Made by a program: the position numbers and the translations under genes. A stretch of DNA of 33,348 bases, taken from JACPKO01 sp964406775. GTDB taxonomy: Bacteria; Patescibacteriota; Microgenomatia; Daviesbacterales; UBA10151. Positions 15,003-23,465 of the stretch are shown piece after piece. How positions within the stretch are numbered: position 1 is the stretch's first letter; each line of letters begins with the position of its first letter. The stretch spans positions 1-33,348 of the forward strand of contig CAYOSW010000011.1 of assembly GCA_964406775.1 (NCBI GenBank). The letters run 5' to 3'. Under the pieces are notes generated by a model. The model did not search any database. It was not told the DNA's origin and saw only the letters and a program-made list of their open reading frames with translations.

Positions 15003-16502
15003 TTATAAGGGCTCTTTAGAATTTATATCTTTGAAGTCGGGATTTAAAGAACTCAAATCAACAATAATATATTCATCCGTTTTTTCAAGAAGTTTGTATT
15101 TTTTTGCCAGCCAGGCGGTTTTTGCATCATTGGTCGTTGAAACATAACCCGTAATATTCTGGTCACGCATCATTTCCTCAACTGTCGTATTAACCTGGGG
15201 GAAGCCCGATCTGTTAATTTGATATAGAAACGCTGAGTCGCCCTGATAGGGCGCAACAACAAGTGCATCCTTAGGCAATAACCTATCGGCGGCCTGACCG
15301 CCGTGAACGATCGCCCAGTTATTTATCTGGTAAAGTCCTTTAACCTCATACCAAGTCAGATAAAGCATTAATGCTAAAACAAAGATCGCCAGAGGCATTG
15401 AAATTATCCTCGGCAAAATAAACGGCAGTCCCTGAAACAAAAGTAAAAATCCGCGGGCTACAAAAATTGACAGAGCGGGCGTGAGGATTGCCTGATAATA
15501 GTCGTGCTGAACATTCCCGGTAGCGAATACAACCAGGTAAAGAAACGATGATAAAACAAGTAGATGCAGCAGATAATTTGATTTCGCAAAAGGTTTAACA
15601 ACAAGCCCGAGGAAGAAAAATGCCCCACCGGCAATTGAAAGAATTTCCCTGCCCAACCTGTCACCGACAATCCAGCGGAAGAAAGAAGGCTTTAATCGGA
15701 TGCCGTTACCGTTTAAAAGCCAGCTCGATGCCGGAATTCCCTCCGCAAAATTCATTATCCACCACCTCCAAAGCCCGAAAGGAGCCAGAGCGAGAACTAT
15801 GAAGATAAAATAACGCCAGTGAGGAAATCTTAACCCCTCTTTTTTGAAGTATGAATATATAAGCGGCAGCAAAAAAAATCCGGCCATCGGTTTGGTTAAA
15901 AAAGCACAGGCTGCAAAGAATACCGCGAGAATTCCAATTCTCAATTTATTTTCATAAATCCATCTATCGGTAAAGTAAAACATCCCCAGAGAAAAGAAAA
16001 TTAAACTGGGTTCAGGTAAAGTTACCCTGGAATAAAAAACGGAGAAAGGTAAAACGGCAAAAATAAATGAACTTAATAATGCGTGGATTGTTGAAGAATT
16101 TTTCTTAACAATTAGGTAAAGAAAAATCATTGATCCCAGCGAGAAAATTACCGATACAAGTCTTGCCAATCTCTCATCAACTCCGCCGTTTAAAAGATAG
16201 GCGAAATAAACCAACGAGGGGTAAATCGGAAATTCAACAAAACGGTAACGGTTCAAATTCAGTTCGGGTTTAATTTCTGAAATTGAGGACATATCATCCC
16301 CTCTCGGAAAAAGCGGATTAAACCCTTCCTGATAAAAATTCCTTGCAACCGCCGCAGTATCCGCCTGTCTCCAGGAATGCCAATCGGCAATCGGGTTATC
16401 TATTTTATACAGTCTGAGCCATAGACCTAAAATTAATACGGCCGTAAGATATAAAAGCGGATTGGAAAAAAATCTACTTACTGTCTTCATAATTATGGGC
16501 AA
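15003..16502 (-). CDS. GT-C membrane glycosyltransferase (GT39/ArnT-like)
   Basis: A 499-residue polytopic protein with about ten to twelve hydrophobic helices. The first helix ends at NPIADWHSWRQADTAAVARN (36-55), an acid-bearing first outer loop typical of the dolichyl-phosphate-mannose transferase superfamily, where Asp40 and Asp48 are candidate catalytic residues. Such enzymes take sugar from a polyprenyl phosphate and act outside the membrane. A soluble C-terminal portion of about 110 residues follows the last helix. Its ORF start overlaps the O-antigen ligase gene by 29 nt; the ATG at 16490 is an alternative. Sugar and acceptor are unknown. Confidence 0.88.
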   Translation of the reverse strand: MPIIMKTVSRFFSNPLLYLTAVLILGLWLRLYKIDNPIADWHSWRQADTAAVARNFYQEGFNPLFPRGDDMSSISEIKPELNLNRYRFVEFPIYPSLVYFAYLLNGGVDERLARLVSVIFSLGSMIFLYLIVKKNSSTIHALLSSFIFAVLPFSVFYSRVTLPEPSLIFFSLGMFYFTDRWIYENKLRIGILAVFFAACAFLTKPMAGFFLLPLIYSYFKKEGLRFPHWRYFIFIVLALAPFGLWRWWIMNFAEGIPASSWLLNGNGIRLKPSFFRWIVGDRLGREILSIAGGAFFFLGLVVKPFAKSNYLLHLLVLSSFLYLVVFATGNVQHDYYQAILTPALSIFVARGFLLLFQGLPFILPRIISMPLAIFVLALMLYLTWYEVKGLYQINNWAIVHGGQAADRLLPKDALVVAPYQGDSAFLYQINRSGFPQVNTTVEEMMRDQNITGYVSTTNDAKTAWLAKKYKLLEKTDEYIIVDLSSLNPDFKDINSKEPL

Positions 16503-17958
16503 TACCCCAGGCTACCCCTAAAATAATCCAGAACAAAACAGCAATTTTGGAAGCCTCAAAAATATCTATAAACGCGGCAGTTCCAAACATCACGGCAATG
16601 GTACAAAGCGTTGCAACAATAAAGTATTTTTCAAAATTAGCCAGCCTGAATAGGGCTTTTATATATTTTTTTATCAAAATAAAGAAAACCAGCGCCAAAC
16701 TCAGGAATCCGACAATTCCGGTTTCCCCCAGCGCTCTTAAATAATCGTTATCTGTTGCAATTGTTATCGATGAATAGCCAGTTCCGAAGATAGGATTCTT
16801 CTGAAATGCCCGGATTGCTCTCGGCCATTCCACATCAAACCTGATATTAAACGAGCGGTAAACTCCAAGCTCGGTATAGTTTACAGGCTCGCCGGGGGCA
16901 ATATCCGCGGGAACCTGGGGCTTTGTTGTGGCACTTGCCGTAGCTTGAGCCGAATCTGTGGCATTATATAATGAACCGGTTTTTGTGGCCTCACCTATTG
17001 AGATTGCCCTCGGCGTAAAGTCGGATATTTCGTTTTCTGCCGGAGTATATTTAGGACCCCCGCCCTCCAGCAAGTTAACAGTAATGGTCGCGACCAACCT
17101 GTGTCTTAATTGGGGAATTGCCGCAACCGCACCCACTGAAGCGACAATCAGCAGTATGATAAGAAGGCGTTTTTTTAGAAATAAAAACGACAATCCGACA
17201 CCGAAAATTGTCGCAACAAACGAAACCCTCGCAGCAGTCATACCTAGTAACGCAAAGCCCGCGAGCGAGCTTAGGACTATGGCAGCTTTTTCTTTAAGCT
17301 TTCTGTAATAAAAAAACATTGTTCCCGCAAACACGAGAGCAATCGATAAATACGCAGCCAGGTCGTAATGACCGGCAAAGGTAGAATTAGGCCGGGCTCC
17401 GGGTGTGAGCGTAAGTATTAAACCCTTGGAGAATTCCCTGTTAGTGGTCGAGATGACCGGAAAATTAAAATAAAGTTGTCCGAATCCGTATACCGTTACG
17501 ATTATGGTTGTAATAAATAGTGAATAAAGAAATACTTTTACCTGGGAAACGTTTCGGATTGTGGTCGCAACAATCAAAAACGGCAGCATATATTCTACTC
17601 TGCGCAGAGTATGGAGCAGGCCGATGTTTTTCGATACCGACTCGGTCAGATAAAGCCCGGAGAAAAGCGAGATCAACCCGATAACCCAAAATAAGAGGAA
17701 AGATTTTGTGACTGTCATCCTCAGGATTTTTTTCATCCGGGTTAAGTTAATGACAAACCAGCAAAGCCCGACAAAAAACAGAAGTAAGTCCTCAAGCCTT
17801 ATTGCAACATACGTCCCTTCAACAACGGAAAGAGGCAGTTTCGGATAAAGAGGTATAAAAACTGCAACAACCACCATTGCTGCAAATAAAATATCGTTAT
17901 ACTTCTTCGGCAGTCCTTTAAGAACCGATAAGATTTTCACTTTTTGTGTTCTGGTCAT
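16474..17958 (-). CDS. O-antigen ligase/polymerase family protein (Wzy/WaaL-like)
   Basis: A 494-residue polytopic protein with about ten membrane helices. The signature NDYLRALGETGIVGF (404-418) after a large outer loop (about 284-398) is typical of the Wzy_C/O-antigen ligase family. These proteins polymerise or transfer glycans from undecaprenyl diphosphate at the outer face of the membrane. GHYDLAAYLSIALVF (197-211) carries the conserved His-Tyr-Asp. The outer loop contains an Ala/Thr/Ser-rich segment (about 320-352) that is probably disordered. Whether it acts as polymerase, ligase or protein glycosyltransferase cannot be told from sequence. It overlaps both neighbours (4 and 29 nt). No Wzx or Wzz partner is in the window. 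Confidence 0.9.
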   Translation of the reverse strand: MTRTQKVKILSVLKGLPKKYNDILFAAMVVVAVFIPLYPKLPLSVVEGTYVAIRLEDLLLFFVGLCWFVINLTRMKKILRMTVTKSFLLFWVIGLISLFSGLYLTESVSKNIGLLHTLRRVEYMLPFLIVATTIRNVSQVKVFLYSLFITTIIVTVYGFGQLYFNFPVISTTNREFSKGLILTLTPGARPNSTFAGHYDLAAYLSIALVFAGTMFFYYRKLKEKAAIVLSSLAGFALLGMTAARVSFVATIFGVGLSFLFLKKRLLIILLIVASVGAVAAIPQLRHRLVATITVNLLEGGGPKYTPAENEISDFTPRAISIGEATKTGSLYNATDSAQATASATTKPQVPADIAPGEPVNYTELGVYRSFNIRFDVEWPRAIRAFQKNPIFGTGYSSITIATDNDYLRALGETGIVGFLSLALVFFILIKKYIKALFRLANFEKYFIVATLCTIAVMFGTAAFIDIFEASKIAVLFWIILGVAWGIAHNYEDSK

Positions 17959-18824
17959 AATTTAAACAGAATCTTTGTGTAAGTTTTAGAGTAATCCAAT
18001 TTACCCATAATAGCAAAGAATACGATCCGCAATAATATAGCTAAAACTACCATTACCCTGACGAAAAATCCGTATAGAGAACCCATATTTTTGTAGCTGA
18101 AAATCAGAAGTCCTTTGAACTCACCCAGCCACTGGGTTAACCGGGGATCCTCGGAACTTGCCCCGCTATAGTGGACCACTTCAACATCAGGGTTATAAAG
18201 AACCTTAAATCCCTCTTTTTGTGCACGGTAAGAAAGATCAACATCTTCAAAATACATAAAGTAGTCCTCGTTAAAGTATCCCGCTTTTTCCAGGACTTCT
18301 TTGCGTATAACCATAAAAGTCCCCCCTATCCAGCCGGCATTTTTACTTTTATAAAAATCTTCGCTGTCCATATGAAAACTCGGTAAACCGAGTTTATCGA
18401 GATTAAAAAGCCAGGATAAAAGAGGGATACCCGTAGGTAGATATCCGCCGTTTGATACCAGACGGCCTTTTTGATCTGCCAATTTACTTCCCGCTATCCC
18501 GCATTCTGGATTTTCATTCATAAATTTCACCATTTTTGAAAGTGCATCATTTGAAAATTCCGTATCCGGATTAAGAAGTAAAACCAAAGGCGATTTAATT
18601 TTTTTTAAAGCCAGGTTCTGACCCGCTCCGAATCCTAAATTCTTACCCGGTTCAATAAGTTTTACCCACGGAAACTTTTTTTTAACCATCTGTGCGGAAC
18701 CGTCTGAGGATTGATTATCAACAACCCAAACTTCCGGCCTCTTCATATCCTGATCTTCCAGTCTCTTAAGGGTTTTTTCCAGCAAACTGCTGGTGTTATA
18801 GGAAACAATACTGACGCTGATCAT
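17955..18824 (-). CDS. GT2-family glycosyltransferase (WbbL/rhamnosyltransferase-like)
   Basis: A 289-residue inverting GT-A enzyme with the same arrangement as the gene at 12936: VSYNTSSLLEKTL, VWVVDNQSSDGS, LGFGAGQNLALKK, LLLNPDTEFS and GYFNEDYFMYFEDVDLSYRA. The last motif carries the ED pair of the catalytic site. A hydrophobic segment near 253-275 suggests membrane attachment. It is joined by 4-nt overlaps to the unknown two-TM gene upstream and to the O-antigen ligase gene downstream, so it is likely part of the same transcript. Sugar specificity is unassigned; rhamnosyl or mannosyl transfer is typical of this subgroup. Confidence 0.93.
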   Translation of the reverse strand: MISVSIVSYNTSSLLEKTLKRLEDQDMKRPEVWVVDNQSSDGSAQMVKKKFPWVKLIEPGKNLGFGAGQNLALKKIKSPLVLLLNPDTEFSNDALSKMVKFMNENPECGIAGSKLADQKGRLVSNGGYLPTGIPLLSWLFNLDKLGLPSFHMDSEDFYKSKNAGWIGGTFMVIRKEVLEKAGYFNEDYFMYFEDVDLSYRAQKEGFKVLYNPDVEVVHYSGASSEDPRLTQWLGEFKGLLIFSYKNMGSLYGFFVRVMVVLAILLRIVFFAIMGKLDYSKTYTKILFKL

Positions 18825-19381
18825 TTATCGCTAAGTGCTTTCCTGAACAGTTTATAAATCAAAATCATACATACCCAGGCTAAGATATACAGAAATACTC
18901 TTACGGCGACTGATGAGCCGTAATAGCGCACTGTCGTTTTGCTGAGATAATAGGAGCCTTTTATATTAATTTGAGTCGCGCCTTTTCTGTACTCTTTACC
19001 TTTCTCATCGAAAGGCTCAAATCCGTTTACGTATAAACTGTCGCGGAAAGGATATGTAAATTGCTCCAAATAAGTGCTGGGTTGCTGGTCGCGGATATAA
19101 GTAAAAGCTTCCTCGGGAGGAAGATTCATTCTTATAGGCGGTATTTTAAAACCTAAAAAATTCAGGTATCCGAATTGTCCGGAATAAAAGCCTGTCACTT
19201 CTTTCCGTCTGTTGTTGGAAAAATAGGCTGCGATATTCTTGTTTTGGGTCGTATCTCCGGGTTCATCAGATTTCAATGAGGTTGCTAATTCAGGAATTTC
19301 GTTTATTGAGGCAGGTCCCGGCCAGACAAGATAAATAAGTCCTATTACAAAAATCAGAACAAGTAGTTTTTTAAGTATCAT
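18821..19381 (-). CDS. Two-TM protein of unknown function in the glycan locus
   Basis: I do not recognise this 186-residue protein. It has an N-terminal membrane segment (about 5-21), a domain of about 135 residues expected outside the membrane and a second membrane segment (about 158-177) with a basic cytoplasmic tail. The outer domain contains the repeated aromatic/proline pattern FKIPPIRMNLPPEEAFTY (78-95) and FTYPFRDSLYVNGF (108-121). Topology superficially recalls Wzz chain-length regulators, but it is far shorter and lacks the long coiled coil and proline-rich TM2 motif. It is locked by 4-nt overlaps between an acyltransferase and a GT2, so it probably acts in the same pathway. Confidence 0.75.
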   Translation of the reverse strand: MILKKLLVLIFVIGLIYLVWPGPASINEIPELATSLKSDEPGDTTQNKNIAAYFSNNRRKEVTGFYSGQFGYLNFLGFKIPPIRMNLPPEEAFTYIRDQQPSTYLEQFTYPFRDSLYVNGFEPFDEKGKEYRKGATQINIKGSYYLSKTTVRYYGSSVAVRVFLYILAWVCMILIYKLFRKALSDK

Positions 19382-20016
19382 TGGAATAGTCTCGATCTGC
19401 CCAAAATATATTCGGGATTCTTGTTTCTCCGCTCACCGATTTTTTTCGCGGGTACACCTCCTGCAATTTCGAATTCGCCGATATCTTTTGTAACAACTGC
19501 TCCGGCACCGACTACCGCTCCCCTGCCTATTTTAACCCCCGGTAAAATTATCACTCTGGGGCCGATAAACACATAGTCGCCGATCTCAACGGGAGCGGAA
19601 ACGGGTTTAAAATCATCAGAGTTAATATCGTGTTCGGAGTTGTAAATTAAAACATCCGAAGCAATGTCGACATACTTACCGATAACCAGCTTATCGCGCC
19701 CGTCCAAAAAAGCATTCTGCCCGATGATCGCTCCCTCCCCTATCTCAATTTTTGATGGATCAAAAAATTGAGTTCCCATATGGATGTGAACTTTTTTACC
19801 GATTTTAACTCCGTCAAGTTTATAAGCTAAAATCCTAACTGAATGCAGCGGGAACCAACCTAAGAGTCTCAGAAAAAAAAGATCCAGGTCTTCAACATAG
19901 CTGAAAAGCCGTCCGGTTATTTTTCCGATTGCGGATACGGCCGAAAGTTTTTTACCCATCTTATCTTTAAACCCGAATCCAGTTGAATCAAAATATACGT
20001 GCTCAGAATAAAGCAT
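19378..20016 (-). CDS. Hexapeptide-repeat (LbH) O-acetyltransferase, WcaF/WbbJ-like
   Basis: A 212-residue left-handed beta-helix acyltransferase that probably acetylates a sugar of the surface glycan from acetyl-CoA in the cytoplasm. Hexapeptide-type repeats run from about residue 72 to 180, with clear turns at IGKKVHIHMG, IEIGEGAIIG, APVEIGDYVFIGPRVIILPG and VKIGRGAVVGAGAVVTKD. The likely catalytic His is in NSEHDI. GVPAKKIGERR near the C-terminus is the usual CoA-proximal ending. The first 60 residues are an amphipathic extension. It is preceded by a 44-nt gap with a consensus -10 box, so it may begin a separate transcript within the locus. Confidence 0.92.
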   Translation of the reverse strand: MLYSEHVYFDSTGFGFKDKMGKKLSAVSAIGKITGRLFSYVEDLDLFFLRLLGWFPLHSVRILAYKLDGVKIGKKVHIHMGTQFFDPSKIEIGEGAIIGQNAFLDGRDKLVIGKYVDIASDVLIYNSEHDINSDDFKPVSAPVEIGDYVFIGPRVIILPGVKIGRGAVVGAGAVVTKDIGEFEIAGGVPAKKIGERRNKNPEYILGRSRLFQ

Positions 20017-20021
20017 AATTC

Positions 20022-20027
20022 ATTATA
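20022..20027 (-). promoter_or_regulatory. Candidate internal -10 box before the acyltransferase
   Basis: Perfect TATAAT on the minus strand, 5 nt before the ATG at 20016, in one of the few real gaps (44 nt) of the long glycan run. No clear -35. Confidence 0.4.
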
Positions 20028-20060
20028 CAGATATTACCGTAAAGAAGAAAATTATCAGAA

Positions 20061-21182
20061 TCAGACTCCGTTTAAAACTTCAACTGTTTCCTCCGCCATT
20101 TTCGCCCAGGAGAATTTTTTAGACTGTCCGAGGGCTTTTTTGGCCAGTCTTTGTTGGAGTTTTTTATCGGTAACCAACAATCTGATTGCCTGTTCTATCT
20201 GGGTCTCAGACTCCGGATTAACCTGAATTCCGGCATCCCCGGCAACTTCGGGAAGTGATGAAACATTAGAAACGATCACCGGAATCCCGCAGGCCATAGC
20301 CTCAACAACCGGAATACCGAATCCCTCCCAAAGTGAAACGAGTGTGAAAGCTTTAGCCCCGGCCAAAAGGCAAGGAAGTTTTTCAGTGGGTACAAAATCG
20401 GTAAATATTACGCGGTCCCCGATTTTAAGTCTTTTAGGCTCGTTTAAGATCTCCTCATTCATCCAGCCCTGCTTCCCTAAGCCTTTAATTTTCCCCGCAA
20501 TCACCAATTTTAACCCCTCTATTTTTGAAACCGCCCTGACTAATCTGATCAGATTCTTACGGGGCTGTATTGTCCCTATATAAATAATGTAGTCCCCGGA
20601 AATTCCGTATTCGGATTTTATTTTTTCTATCTCTTCTTTATCCGTCTGAGGCTTAAATATCTCTTCATTAAAACCGGGATAAGCAACGGTTATTTTACCC
20701 GGAGCGAGTCCGTAACTTTTTATTAGATCCTTCTTAGTTGAATCGGAAATTGTAATTATCTGACTGCTTTTCCCGACAGTCTCTTTTGTCCAGTTTGTCA
20801 ATTTAAACAGATCGTCTTTTTTAAACATTTCAGGAAAATGCAAAAAAGATAAATCAAAAATAACCGGAACAATTTTCGCTTTGGTAAAAACCGGTGTGTA
20901 ATGGGTAGGGGAAAAAATAATATCGGGTTTTTGTTTGGTGATTTTATAGTATGCAGGTATTGTCAATCTTGTCCAAAGTTTTCCCGGCCAGAGAATTTTG
21001 TATTTCCAGCCTTCCCGTTCTTCCGGTAAATCCCCCATAGGTTTGCGGGGAAGCAGAACGGTGTAATCATTTTCCCTATCCTGCCTTTCAATATTTTTTA
21101 AAAGCTCAAAAGCCACCTGTCCCGATCCGACTCTTTGCGGAACGTTTGCTTCGTAACCGTCAATCCAGATATTTTTCTTCAT
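20061..21182 (-). CDS. GT4-family glycosyltransferase (mannosyltransferase-like)
   Basis: A 373-residue GT-B enzyme. Landmarks are GSGQVAFELLKNI near the N-terminus, the PDIIFSPTHYTP and PVIFDLSFLHFP stretches, YIIYIGTIQPRKNL in the middle, and SLWEGFGIPVVEAMACG with an intact E-x7-E near the C-terminus. This pattern is shared with mannosyltransferases such as WbaZ/MtfB and with the two GT4 genes at 11811 and 21179, so these look like paralogues. It overlaps the upstream gene by 4 nt and has an AAGGG Shine-Dalgarno-like sequence 7 nt before its ATG, one of the few in this window. Confidence 0.94.
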   Translation of the reverse strand: MKKNIWIDGYEANVPQRVGSGQVAFELLKNIERQDRENDYTVLLPRKPMGDLPEEREGWKYKILWPGKLWTRLTIPAYYKITKQKPDIIFSPTHYTPVFTKAKIVPVIFDLSFLHFPEMFKKDDLFKLTNWTKETVGKSSQIITISDSTKKDLIKSYGLAPGKITVAYPGFNEEIFKPQTDKEEIEKIKSEYGISGDYIIYIGTIQPRKNLIRLVRAVSKIEGLKLVIAGKIKGLGKQGWMNEEILNEPKRLKIGDRVIFTDFVPTEKLPCLLAGAKAFTLVSLWEGFGIPVVEAMACGIPVIVSNVSSLPEVAGDAGIQVNPESETQIEQAIRLLVTDKKLQQRLAKKALGQSKKFSWAKMAEETVEVLNGV

Positions 21183-22186
21183 AATAACCCTTTATATAAT
21201 TCGAATGTTTTTGCGGCTGTTTTATCCCAGGTAAATTCTTTTGCCCGCCTGCTTCCTTTTTTAATCAATTCCTCCTTTATACTTTTATCATTTAAAATTT
21301 CTTCAACTTTTTTTCTGATATCCGCCGTACTCTCAGGATTCACTAGAAGAGCTGCGTCTCCGGCAATTTCAGGCATTGAAGAAATATTTGAGGTTATAAC
21401 AGGAGTTCCACAGGCGAAAGCCTCAAGAATCGGCAAACCGAAGCCCTCGTAAAGGGTGGTATAAACAAGAGCATCCGCCGAGGAATAAAGAAGCGGCAAC
21501 TCATCCTCACTCACCTGCAAATCCTTAAAACTGATAACCAGATTCAAATCCTTACACGCCTCGCTTATTCTTTTTAAATTTTTGCGCTCTCCAATCCCTC
21601 CGATTGCCAATACAAAATTTTCAGGTAATTTATATTTGGATTTGAATATCTTTTTCTCAGATTCAGTTGCAGGTTTAAAATTATCCGATACACCTTCGTA
21701 AATTACCTCAATCTGCGAGGGTTTAAGATTTGAGACTTCTAGCAAATCTTCTTTTGTCGAATTGGAAACCGCTATAACTTTATCGATCTCGCTTTCCACA
21801 AGTTTTATCCTGCGTTTGTTGACAGCTACAATTTTCGGATGCGACCAGTGAGGGTATTTTAAGGCGATTGCGTCGTGATAAGTCGTAACCCTTTTAGCTT
21901 TAGACGGAGGCTGTACCCAATCGGAGGAATGAAAAATATCAACAGATCCGATGAATTTTTCTATGGGAACATTTCTTATTCTGTTGAACAAAACCTCAAA
22001 TAAGCTCGGGGGCAGTTTAAACTTTTTAACATTTTTCAGCCCGCCTCTATAGCTTTGTCTGAAAGCCGAAAAGAAAAAAACCATATCCAAATCCCGGTTT
22101 TTCTGTAGTTCGCGGGCCAAATTCTTAGTATAGTTAGCCACGCCTCCGGGATGTATTATTTGAGAGATATCCAGTCCGACTTTCAC
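21179..22186 (-). CDS. GT4-family glycosyltransferase
   Basis: A 335-residue GT-B enzyme, somewhat short for the family. It starts with GTG; the N-terminus MKVGLDISQIIHPGGVANYT (1-20) is a good family match and no ATG lies closer. Further signatures are DIFHSSDWVQPP, VTTYHDAIALKYP, VLAIGGIGERKNLKRI and TLYEGFGLPILEAFACG with the E-x7-E motif. The spacing between the IGG motif and the C-terminal signature is about 20 residues shorter than in its paralogue at 20061. It is followed by a 4-nt overlap and preceded by a 19-nt gap with a -10-like box. Confidence 0.93.
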   Translation of the reverse strand: MKVGLDISQIIHPGGVANYTKNLARELQKNRDLDMVFFFSAFRQSYRGGLKNVKKFKLPPSLFEVLFNRIRNVPIEKFIGSVDIFHSSDWVQPPSKAKRVTTYHDAIALKYPHWSHPKIVAVNKRRIKLVESEIDKVIAVSNSTKEDLLEVSNLKPSQIEVIYEGVSDNFKPATESEKKIFKSKYKLPENFVLAIGGIGERKNLKRISEACKDLNLVISFKDLQVSEDELPLLYSSADALVYTTLYEGFGLPILEAFACGTPVITSNISSMPEIAGDAALLVNPESTADIRKKVEEILNDKSIKEELIKKGSRRAKEFTWDKTAAKTFELYKGLL

Positions 22187-22192
22187 ACCTAT

Positions 22193-22198
22193 ATTGTA
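22193..22198 (-). promoter_or_regulatory. Candidate internal -10 box before the GTG-started GT4 gene
   Basis: TACAAT (five of six) on the minus strand, 6 nt before the GTG start and within a 19-nt gap. Same hexamer and spacing as for the DUF4012 gene, but without a clear -35. Confidence 0.3.
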
Positions 22199-22205
22199 GC
22201 AGACA

Positions 22206-23465
22206 CTATTTAAGAATTTTGTAGACTGAAAAGCCTCCAGGGGCGCCTAATTTCACATCAGAAGACCCGCCAAAAGATGATATCTCCCACAAAGAGGCTG
22301 TTTTGAGAGGATAATCATTAACCGTGAATACATATAGATTTCGGGCATTAGGATAATCCTCTACTCCCAGGGGGTTAAATCCGTGATTATATCTCAACAG
22401 ATATCTGAGAGGATGCGCTCTTGAATCAAAATCAAATGTCATAACAACATTAAAATCTTGTGGGTTATCCTTTGATATTATGTTCGCGGCATCTTCTATT
22501 TTTCCGTAATTTAAACCAGGATACATACCGACAGGTGAAGAAAAGGAAACCCGGGAAGAAAATAATCCCAAACAAATTATCAGAGCCATTAGAATTAAGG
22601 CGGGAAATTTACTTTTACTGTAAATTTTTGCAAGAAGTATCCCGAGAACCAAGGATCCAACCGGCCAAAGATATAGGAAATGATAATAAGTAATTTTACT
22701 TTGCGAGGGTAAAAATAGCGTATCCAGAAAATACTGCCAGAGAGTTTTCAGATGATAGAACCCGTGGTTAATATCAAAAATAACGGTTGGCAGCAAACTC
22801 AGTAAACCCCCTGCCAGAAAAAGTATTAGCGATATAAATCTTTTTTTTGAAAAAATTATCAGGAATATAAAAAGCAAAAATACGGTAACCAAATATAAGT
22901 ATTCAACACCGAACGAAAGTCCAGCCAGAAGCCCTAAGATAAAATTATCTGACGCCACAGATTTTTTCTTAAAAATTTTGATGCAAAGGTAAAGAATCAG
23001 AATTCCGAGGAAGGGCAGGTAGTTTACGCTCCAAATAAAAAGTGAATGGTAGATCATTAAATCATTGAACAGAAATACTGCCGAGGCAAATAACCCTGCG
23101 TTTTTACCGAAGAATTTACGCGTTACAAAGAAAACCAAGATTCCGGTTGCAACATTTAGAATTGCAAAATAGGCTGTTATTGGAATCACCTTGTAGTTAA
23201 ATATCAAAATTAAAGGGATCAAACTGTAATTAAATACGGGAGGATAGAAGATTATGTGCCCCTGACTGGTCGTCCTTTGGGTACTCGGCAATCCCAATAA
23301 TGAAAATTTATCATTTATATAATCAGCTGATACTAGTAATGAAATAGCTTGTTCAGGTCCATAAGTAATTCTGTTCGGAAAATCATAGAATCTAACAATA
23401 AAAGCAACCAGAAGTACTAAAATTAAAACCCAATTATTCGTAAGATTGAAGAAAAAAATTTTCAT
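22206..23465 (-). CDS. GT-C membrane glycosyltransferase, EQ-type
   Basis: A 419-residue polytopic protein with about nine hydrophobic segments and a soluble C-terminal tail of about 100 residues outside the membrane. The overall plan matches the GT39/ArnT superfamily, but the first outer loop reads RITYGPEQAISLL (32-44), so Glu38-Gln39 stand where most relatives have Asp-Glu. The downstream FYPPVFNYSLIPL resembles the HPP motif of relatives. The same EQ pattern occurs in the gene at 29552. It overlaps the NodB-like fusion gene by 4 nt. Polyprenyl-phosphate-sugar donor use is inferred from the family; sugar and acceptor are unknown. Confidence 0.82.
   Translation of the reverse strand: MKIFFFNLTNNWVLILVLLVAFIVRFYDFPNRITYGPEQAISLLVSADYINDKFSLLGLPSTQRTTSQGHIIFYPPVFNYSLIPLILIFNYKVIPITAYFAILNVATGILVFFVTRKFFGKNAGLFASAVFLFNDLMIYHSLFIWSVNYLPFLGILILYLCIKIFKKKSVASDNFILGLLAGLSFGVEYLYLVTVFLLFIFLIIFSKKRFISLILFLAGGLLSLLPTVIFDINHGFYHLKTLWQYFLDTLFLPSQSKITYYHFLYLWPVGSLVLGILLAKIYSKSKFPALILMALIICLGLFSSRVSFSSPVGMYPGLNYGKIEDAANIISKDNPQDFNVVMTFDFDSRAHPLRYLLRYNHGFNPLGVEDYPNARNLYVFTVNDYPLKTASLWEISSFGGSSDVKLGAPGGFSVYKILK

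Noticed and set aside
18821..19381. Wzz chain-length regulator
   Set aside because: Topology is similar, but the protein is too short and the second TM lacks the Pro/Gly-rich Wzz signature.
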